Shown here piece by piece: positions 4,681 through 8,906 of a DNA stretch of 8,906 bases; positions within the stretch are counted from its first letter, which is position 1; every line of letters begins with the position of its first letter. Origin of the DNA: Nitrososphaerota archaeon (GTDB taxonomy: Archaea > Thermoproteota > Nitrososphaeria > Nitrososphaerales > Nitrososphaeraceae); contig VBPR01000061.1 in NCBI GenBank assembly GCA_005877345.1, positions 1 through 8,906 of the forward strand, read 5' to 3'. The position numbers were made by a program, and so were the translations under genes. A model generated the notes under the pieces. That model did no database searches. It was not told the DNA's origin and saw only the letters and a program-made list of their open reading frames with translations.

Positions 4681-5094
4681 TTGTCAGGAAAGACTTATGA
4701 TCTTCAAGATGAGAATGTTAAGGTGAAGGCAGAAACAGTTCTTAATCCTTCTGAAGATCCAGAAAAGGTAAAAAAATGTCTACAATACGTTGCGAATGGA
4801 TGCCAGCCCGTTCTAAAAGATGGGCGTTTCGAAGCAACTTGTACAGGGTCCCTTTCATTACACCATATTCGAGTTGGCGTAAGATCAAAATCTTCCTCAG
4901 CTGTTTTGAGAAAACTCTTGGAATGGAATAGAAGAGGCGATTTAACGTGGTTCTTTTTGAACAAGCAAGCAGCCTACAGTAGAGTGATATCATTAGCTGA
5001 ACACTATGAAGAATCGCCTCTTGGACCAATAAAAGTTACCATAACTAGCAATAATTTAGATAGAATAATAGAATGGTTACTATCGAGCAAATAA
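4681..5094 (+). CDS. UPF0201-family predicted RNA-binding protein
   Basis: A 137-residue archaeal UPF0201 protein, whose solved family members have a fold related to RNA-binding domains. Visible signatures are VKVKAETVLNPSEDPEKVKKC (about 13-33, the family's V.AEV.PTEDPEKV start), a middle region with a predicted helix (SSAVLRKLLEWNRRGD), FFLNKQAAYSRVISLAEHYEE (91-111; LNKQAA is diagnostic), SPLGPIKVTI (112-121) and the C-terminal IEWL. The first codon is TTG at 4681, directly after an in-frame TAA, 11 bases from the kinase stop. GTG at 4723 is an alternative that would begin where most family members begin; no ATG fits. No Shine-Dalgarno site is seen. Its position behind the UPF0200 kinase indicates co-transcription. 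A direct role in RNA processing is plausible but unproven. Confidence 0.88.
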   Translation: MSGKTYDLQDENVKVKAETVLNPSEDPEKVKKCLQYVANGCQPVLKDGRFEATCTGSLSLHHIRVGVRSKSSSAVLRKLLEWNRRGDLTWFFLNKQAAYSRVISLAEHYEESPLGPIKVTITSNNLDRIIEWLLSSK

Positions 5095-5306
5095 AAGAAC
5101 ATCCTAATTTTACGTTTGAAATATTATCAAGATTACTACATTACAAATCAGGATGTATACTAAATTTAGCAACCAAAGCATATTACGATAATGAAATTCG
5201 ATCGATTTACAACTACAATCCACTAATAAACATTGTTCTCCAAGATTTTGTTTCCAAAGTATTCTGTTTCAATTTTCATTACTTCTTTTCTATTATCCGC
5301 AGCTGA
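5073..5306 (+). CDS. Doubtful small ORF overlapping UPF0201 and tsr3
   Basis: A 77-residue frame begins with an ATG inside the last codons of the UPF0201 gene (22-base overlap) and ends antisense to the last 84 bases of tsr3. The first 50 residues (MVTIEQIKEHPNFTFEIL…) have a normal soluble composition with one cysteine. The last 25, antisense to tsr3, turn Phe/Ile-rich (FCFNFHYFFSII), which looks non-coding. I recognise no family. It may be a small gene, the 5' remnant of a gene truncated by the convergent neighbour, or chance. The 130 bases between the UPF0201 and tsr3 stops hold nothing else. Confidence 0.3.
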   Translation: MVTIEQIKEHPNFTFEILSRLLHYKSGCILNLATKAYYDNEIRSIYNYNPLINIVLQDFVSKVFCFNFHYFFSIIRS

Positions 5307-5765
5307 GTAATCCTCTAAGGCATCATGGTTTAATTCTATAAATGTATGACCCCACTTGAATTTGTTTAGTAAACTGTTCGCAAATTTTTTTTCTCCAAGT
5401 ACATAATAACATGCTGACATAGATTCAACGCTTGATAGTCTACCAAGCCTTGCGTAGTTTACTGGATTTCCTGCCAATAGAGCAGGGATTCTTCTAACAA
5501 CTCCTTTTTTCAAAAATTTGTAGTTTGTCAAGACTGCTTGGGCCTTATTCCAAGAACAGTCAATAACACATAGGGAATCGACCAAATTTTTATCTGTTTT
5601 GCAAACAACTTCACCTGCAAAAGGATTTAAGACTAGCATGCTATGTTTTATGACCCTGGTAGGTATAACAGTACCAAATTTGATCAGTTTCAATGCGGTG
5701 CATTTTCTTGGATCATCTTGATTTAGTAAAAAAGCAAACGCTCGTATCAACTGTAATTTATACAA
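5223..5765 (-). CDS. tsr3: Tsr3-type rRNA aminocarboxypropyltransferase (DUF367)
   Basis: A 180-residue homologue of Tsr3. The enzyme transfers the 3-amino-3-carboxypropyl group of S-adenosylmethionine to a (methyl-pseudo)uridine in helix 31 of small-subunit rRNA during ribosome maturation. Motifs in order: NQDDPRKCTALKLIKFG (15-31, the family's QxDPKKCTgxkL), LVLNPFAGE (44-52), LCVIDCSWNKA (65-75), RRIPALLAGNPVNYARLGRLS (about 91-111, the LPxLLAaNPVNYG-xLS core), SACYYVLGE (117-125) and NKFKWGHTFIELN (134-146). The fold is SPOUT-like. The likely start is TTG at 5765, since an in-frame TAG lies four codons upstream and no ATG is available; TTG at 5750 (residue 6) is possible. The C-terminal 25 residues are unconserved and overlap an opposing frame. 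It is divergent from the dehydrogenase gene, with 79 bases between starts. Confidence 0.9.
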   Translation of the reverse strand: MYKLQLIRAFAFLLNQDDPRKCTALKLIKFGTVIPTRVIKHSMLVLNPFAGEVVCKTDKNLVDSLCVIDCSWNKAQAVLTNYKFLKKGVVRRIPALLAGNPVNYARLGRLSSVESMSACYYVLGEKKFANSLLNKFKWGHTFIELNHDALEDYSAADNRKEVMKIETEYFGNKILENNVY

Positions 5766-5801
5766 GATATATGACTAACAATAAAACGGTTTCGAGAATT
5801 T

Positions 5802-5830
5802 CGATTTATAATTATTTTGAATCAAAATCG
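5802..5830. promoter_or_regulatory. Promoter and operator-like dyad of the acyl-CoA dehydrogenase gene
   Basis: A TATA box, ATTTATAATT (5804-5813), lies about 37 bases upstream of the ATG, giving a leader of roughly 10 bases. Immediately downstream is a perfect inverted repeat TTTTGA-A-TCAAAA (5815-5827). A wider pair, CGATTT (5802-5807) with AAATCG (5825-5830), encloses the TATA box. A protein bound at the dyad would sit between TATA and the start site and could block polymerase. No regulator is identified. Confidence 0.5.
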
Positions 5831-5844
5831 TAACATTAAAAATC

Positions 5845-7011
5845 ATGAATTTTGGAGTATTACCGTTGCCGAACATAAATAATATCACAGTATTGGGTTC
5901 TGGAATAATGGGTCATGGTATAGCACAGATTTCAGCAATGAATGGATATGATGTAATATTACGTGACATAGAGGAAAGATTCTTAGATAGTGCCATGAAT
6001 AAAATAAGATGGTCCTTAGATAAACTGGTTGAAAAAAATAAGATAAACAAGCAAGAATCAGACAAGATTTATGGCAGAATAAAACCTATTGTCGATTTGA
6101 AAGATGCGTTAGTTGACACTGACTTGCTTATCGAAGCAGTTCCAGAGGATCTCAATCTCAAGAAAAAGGTTTATTCAGAGGTGGATCAATTTGCTCAAGA
6201 AAGTACAATTTATTCATCGAATACTAGCACTTTACCAATTAGTGAAATATCTCAACTGACCAGTAGACCAAAAAGATTTATAGGATTACATTTCTTTAAT
6301 CCGCCACAATTGATGAAATTAGTGGAGGTTATACCAGGAGCAAGAACTGACAATTCAATCGTTGATGTTGGAATTAATTTTGTAAAATCTCTAGGAAAAG
6401 ATCCTATTTTGTGTAATAAGGATGTTCCTGGATTTATTGTAAATAGAATATTCATACCGTTGGTGCACGAGGCAGTATACTGTTTGGAAAGTGACGGTAA
6501 AAGTATGACCCAAATTGACTCATCTGTGAAATTCAAAATGTTTCTACCAATGGGTATATTTGAATTGGCAGACTATACTGGTCTTGACGTTATTTACAAA
6601 GCAACTGTTGAAATGTACTCTCGTGATAAGAAAGTGGTAAACCCCCATCCTAAAATAGAACAGTTATTTTCATCAGGAAAATACGGTAAAAAATCAGGAG
6701 ACGGTTTCTATTCATATGGTGACAAGAACTATGAGAGGATTCCACTCTCTGAAGAGGAAGCCAAACAATATGACCCAATTAGGATTCTATCAGTTGCGAT
6801 TAATAATGCTGCATGGCTTATTTCCAATAATGTTTGCACGAAAGAGGATATGGAATTAGCTCTAAAACTTGGAATGGGTGTTAAAAAAGATCTATTTGAG
6901 ATTGGAAAAGAGTTTGGTTATGAAAAAATCATAAATACATTGAATCAGTTGCAAGAAAGAAATGGATCATTCTACGCCCCTGATCCTTATTTAAAATCAT
7001 TTTCAGCGTAA
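5845..7011 (+). CDS. 3-hydroxyacyl-CoA dehydrogenase (probable 3-hydroxybutyryl-CoA dehydrogenase)
   Basis: This 388-residue NAD-dependent enzyme oxidises (S)-3-hydroxyacyl-CoA to 3-ketoacyl-CoA. The N-terminal Rossmann domain has ITVLGSGIMGHGIAQ (14-28; GxGxxG at 18-23), an acidic residue ending the second strand (ILRDIEER, D41) and LLIEAVPEDLNLKK (94-107). The active site is visible in YSSNTSTLPISEI (123-135), GLHFFNP (147-153, catalytic H149), LVEVIPG (159-165, E161 pairing with the His) and PGFIVNRI (195-202). The C-terminal domain follows (about 197-290) with a second copy-like segment (311-388). There is no fused enoyl-CoA hydratase domain. In Thaumarchaeota a stand-alone enzyme of this type converts 3-hydroxybutyryl-CoA to acetoacetyl-CoA late in the 3-hydroxypropionate/4-hydroxybutyrate cycle; that assignment here is inferred from the organism. 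It starts at ATG, a TATA box fits, and it is monocistronic. Confidence 0.92.
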   Translation: MNFGVLPLPNINNITVLGSGIMGHGIAQISAMNGYDVILRDIEERFLDSAMNKIRWSLDKLVEKNKINKQESDKIYGRIKPIVDLKDALVDTDLLIEAVPEDLNLKKKVYSEVDQFAQESTIYSSNTSTLPISEISQLTSRPKRFIGLHFFNPPQLMKLVEVIPGARTDNSIVDVGINFVKSLGKDPILCNKDVPGFIVNRIFIPLVHEAVYCLESDGKSMTQIDSSVKFKMFLPMGIFELADYTGLDVIYKATVEMYSRDKKVVNPHPKIEQLFSSGKYGKKSGDGFYSYGDKNYERIPLSEEEAKQYDPIRILSVAINNAAWLISNNVCTKEDMELALKLGMGVKKDLFEIGKEFGYEKIINTLNQLQERNGSFYAPDPYLKSFSA

Positions 7012-7017
7012 TTCATG

Positions 7018-7034
7018 ATTTATTTCCATTTTTT
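7018..7034 (+). terminator. T-rich terminator after the dehydrogenase gene
   Basis: Seven bases after the stop codon a T-rich tract ends in TTTTTT (7029-7034), suitable for U-tract termination in archaea. It sits in the 39-base space between this gene and the convergent LOG-like gene. Confidence 0.45.
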
Positions 7035-7050
7035 GCACGTATTGGGGTCG

Positions 7051-7563
7051 CTATTGTTTTGATCCAAAATACTCTAAGATAACTTTGACTGCAGAATATG
7101 CGTTTTGTGAAGTTTGGATAAACACTCTCTTCCTGTCATCAACATAACTTCCACCAAATTTTTCAGCAGTACCACCACTACTGGGTATTGTTACTAATAT
7201 TTTTTTTAACATATATCCAACGCATAGCTCTATTAAAGTTCCTACACCTCCACCAACGGCAATAATCCCATCTGCGGATGTTGAAACAACGAAGTCTCTG
7301 GCATAACCTAATCCTGTTGCAATTACCACGTCACAAAACTCGTTTGCAAACTGAACTTCCTCTTGAGGAATGATTCCTACTGTTAAACCTCCATGCTCTT
7401 TTGCACCTTTACAAGCGTATTCCATGACACCTCCAAGACCACCACAAATTAGTATAGCACCTGCCTTAGCGATTTCAGTTCCAACCTCATATGCTATTTT
7501 GTTTGTTTTCTCATTTGATTTATCTTGGTTGTATCCTATAACTGCGATTTGAAGCCTTCTCAT
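7051..7563 (-). CDS. TIGR00725/LOG-like Rossmann protein
   Basis: A 170-residue single-domain protein of the TIGR00725 group within the SLOG/lysine-decarboxylase-like superfamily. It starts LQIAVIGYNQD, then EIAKAGAILICGGLGGVMEYACKGA (30-54; the GGxxGvMea nucleotide-binding loop), GLTVGIIP (59-66), ATGLGYARDFVVSTSADGIIAVGGGVGTLIE (82-112; 'GGGVGTLIE' is the usual PGGxGTxxE motif with Val for Pro) and a helical C-terminus. The R89 and E112 positions match residues that bind phosphoribosyl or nucleotide ligands in LOG cytokinin-activating phosphoribohydrolases. TIGR00725 members have no proven substrate, so nucleoside-phosphate hydrolysis or nucleotide sensing are both inference. Starting from ATG, a TATA box lies at the leaderless distance. 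It is convergent with the dehydrogenase and divergent from ahcY. Confidence 0.85.
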   Translation of the reverse strand: MRRLQIAVIGYNQDKSNEKTNKIAYEVGTEIAKAGAILICGGLGGVMEYACKGAKEHGGLTVGIIPQEEVQFANEFCDVVIATGLGYARDFVVSTSADGIIAVGGGVGTLIELCVGYMLKKILVTIPSSGGTAEKFGGSYVDDRKRVFIQTSQNAYSAVKVILEYFGSKQ

Positions 7564-7584
7564 GATTTTCTCGATAAATTATTT

Positions 7585-7595
7585 CATATATTTAT
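7585..7595 (-). promoter_or_regulatory. TATA box of the LOG-like gene
   Basis: On the minus strand the bases read ATAAATATATG, centred about 27 bases upstream of the ATG at 7563, which fits a leaderless transcript. Confidence 0.55.
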
Positions 7596-7656
7596 TGTGA
7601 TATTACTTTGGCGTAGCCCCTCCTTGTCGATTGCATATGGCCTCAATGAATCTCAC

Positions 7657-7698
7657 TTACAAGTAAAATGGTGGAATCATTTGCAATGTAACAAGTAA
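7657..7698. repeat. Two near-identical sites upstream of ahcY
   Basis: TTACAAGTAA (7657-7666) and TAACAAGTAA (7689-7698) differ at one base and start 32 bases apart, about three helical turns. The first is also a small dyad (TTAC-AA-GTAA). They lie 71-112 bases upstream of the ahcY ATG in the divergent intergenic region and may be regulator sites for either gene. Confidence 0.35.
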
Positions 7699-7768
7699 CC
7701 AAATAAACTTCTGGAAATATCTAATTTAAGGTGAAGAATAATATGTCTCGTATTTATCACAGAGATGA

Positions 7769-8906
7769 ATGAAATACCGTATCAAAGACCTTAATTTAGC
7801 TGAACAAGGGAAGAAAAAGATTGATTGGGCTCAAGTCCATATGCCAGTATTATCTAAACTTAAAAAAAAATTGAAAGATGATAGTCCCTTAAATGGCGTT
7901 AAGATTGCCGGTTGTTTGCACGTTACAAAAGAAACAGGAGTATTGATTCGTACATTATGTGATTTAGGAGCTGATTTAGCTTGGTGTGGTTGCAATCCTT
8001 TGAGTACACAAGACGATGTTGCCGCGGCGCTCGTTAATGAAGGAATCTCAATATTTGCAAGTAGAGGTGTTTCAAATGAACAGTATTATGATGATATTCA
8101 TTCAACAATGTCAATAAGACCTAATGTTTCAATTGATGATGGAGCCGATCTAACTGTCGAAATGCACAATTCGAGGGAAAATCTATCAGAAGTTTATGGT
8201 GGAACAGAAGAAACTACTACTGGGGTGATTAGATTACGTGCGATGGAAAAAAATGGTAAGCTAAAATATCCGATAATGGCTGTAAATGATGCTGAGACAA
8301 AACATGATTTTGATAATGTTTATGGTACAGGTCAGTCAGCCTTAGACGGTATAATTAGGGCTACCAACATTCTGATTTCAGGCAAGAATGTCGTTGTGTC
8401 AGGATATGGACATGTCGGAAAAGGAGTTGCAAGAAGAGCAGCGGGACTTGGTGGGAATGTCATAATAACAGAAATTGATCCAATTGCAGCATTGAAAGCA
8501 AAATTGGATGGTTACTCTGTTCTTCCTATGGCTTCTGCGGCTATGACAGGTGACTTATTTATCACTACAACGGGCTGCAAGGATGTAATAAGAGAGGAAC
8601 ATTTTTTGCAAATGAAAAATGGAAGCATTCTGGCTAATGCAGGACATTTCAATGTAGAGATTTCTATTGATGCACTTAAATCAAACTCTATATTAGTAAA
8701 ACAAGTTAATGAGAACACAACAGAGTACGAACTTAAGAAAGGAACAAAAATTTATCTCATTGGAGAAGGGCGATTAGTGAATCTCGTCGCTGCTGAAGGT
8801 CATCCTTCTGAGGTAATGGACATGAGCTTTGCTAATCAGCTACTCTCATCTATTAAACTGATTCAATCAAAGGGATCACTTTCTCCTGTGGTATATGAAA
8901 TTGAAA
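7769..8906 (+). CDS. ahcY: S-adenosylhomocysteinase (3' end beyond window)
   Basis: This NAD-dependent cytosolic enzyme splits S-adenosylhomocysteine into adenosine and homocysteine, removing the product that inhibits SAM-dependent methylation. The 379 codons present cover almost the whole protein; archaeal members run about 410-425 residues, so roughly the last 30-45 are missing. Active-site residues are visible: H51 in GCLHVTKET, CGCNPLSTQDDVAAAL (73-88), D124 in IDDGAD, E148 in TEETTTG, K178 and D182 in VNDAETKHDFDN, the NAD loop GYGHVGKG (212-219; usually GYGDVGKG or similar), E235 for the NAD ribose, H293 in NAGHFNVEI, and AAEGHPSEVMDMSFANQ. The ATG at 7769 gives MKYRIKDLNLAEQGKKKIDWA, the usual archaeal N-terminus; the ATG four bases earlier is out of frame and soon stops. 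No Shine-Dalgarno site is apparent. Confidence 0.96.
   Translation, partial: MKYRIKDLNLAEQGKKKIDWAQVHMPVLSKLKKKLKDDSPLNGVKIAGCLHVTKETGVLIRTLCDLGADLAWCGCNPLSTQDDVAAALVNEGISIFASRGVSNEQYYDDIHSTMSIRPNVSIDDGADLTVEMHNSRENLSEVYGGTEETTTGVIRLRAMEKNGKLKYPIMAVNDAETKHDFDNVYGTGQSALDGIIRATNILISGKNVVVSGYGHVGKGVARRAAGLGGNVIITEIDPIAALKAKLDGYSVLPMASAAMTGDLFITTTGCKDVIREEHFLQMKNGSILANAGHFNVEISIDALKSNSILVKQVNENTTEYELKKGTKIYLIGEGRLVNLVAAEGHPSEVMDMSFANQLLSSIKLIQSKGSLSPVVYEIE

Noticed and set aside
4147..5029. Minus-strand frames opposite the UPF0200 and UPF0201 genes
   Set aside because: All are mirror images of recognised coding sequence, with no homology-like motifs.
6252..6536. Minus-strand frame opposite the dehydrogenase
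   Set aside because: It covers the conserved catalytic region on the other strand, so it is a shadow.
7370..7552. Plus-strand frame opposite the LOG-like gene
   Set aside because: It mirrors the Gly-rich nucleotide-binding loop as a Pro-rich stretch; not a gene.
7600..7768. A SAM- or SAH-sensing riboswitch before ahcY
   Set aside because: No stem arrangement matching known SAM or SAH riboswitches was seen, and such elements are essentially bacterial.
8512..8718. Minus-strand frame opposite ahcY
   Set aside because: It lies inside the firmly identified S-adenosylhomocysteinase coding region.
1..8906. Insertion sequences, integrase or attachment sites, CRISPR arrays
   Set aside because: No transposase-like protein, no terminal inverted repeats with target duplication, and no regularly spaced long repeats were found.

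Overview
The window is AT-rich and reads as archaeal, most likely from an ammonia-oxidising thaumarchaeon (Nitrososphaeria, perhaps Nitrososphaerales or Nitrosocosmicus-like). The support is: a 76-residue archaeal histone; the archaeal gene pair UPF0200 (P-loop kinase) and UPF0201 (RNA-binding fold); an archaeal-type Tsr3 rRNA modification enzyme; a stand-alone 3-hydroxyacyl-CoA dehydrogenase of the kind used in the thaumarchaeal 3-hydroxypropionate/4-hydroxybutyrate cycle; many very small zinc-ribbon and winged-helix genes; and TATA-like boxes about 25 bases upstream of start codons, without Shine-Dalgarno sites, as expected for leaderless mRNAs. The genus is a guess.

Bases 1-3300 hold mostly minus-strand genes of stress and regulatory character, separated by generous non-coding gaps. 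They are an Hsp20 small heat-shock protein, a 36-residue tetracysteine micro-protein, a 55-residue zinc ribbon that follows a ChaB-domain gene, a small winged-helix protein, and a two-gene unit of an 84-residue zinc-ribbon protein followed by a 150-residue winged-helix protein. Several of these genes are shorter than usual annotation cut-offs.

Bases 3300-3800 are the least explained part. They contain a GC-richer, hairpin-forming stretch placed just downstream of a TATA-like element (candidate small RNA), an imperfect 13-base direct repeat, a small Lys/Glu-rich plus-strand gene, and a competing minus-strand reading frame.

Bases 3817-5094 are a compact plus-strand cluster (histone, UPF0200 kinase, UPF0201 protein). 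A doubtful overlapping small frame follows, convergent with the minus-strand tsr3 gene. tsr3 is divergent from the 3-hydroxyacyl-CoA dehydrogenase gene, whose promoter carries a clear dyad. That gene is convergent with a TIGR00725/LOG-like gene, which in turn is divergent from an S-adenosylhomocysteinase gene running off the right edge.

There is a loose metabolic link: Tsr3 consumes SAM as an aminocarboxypropyl donor, while S-adenosylhomocysteinase clears the by-product of SAM-dependent methylation. The dehydrogenase belongs to carbon fixation or acyl-CoA metabolism. I found no mobile element, CRISPR array, tRNA or rRNA, and no convincing new multi-gene system. The best leads are the structured stretch near 3318-3401, the operator-like dyad at 5802-5830, and the small zinc-ribbon/winged-helix pair.
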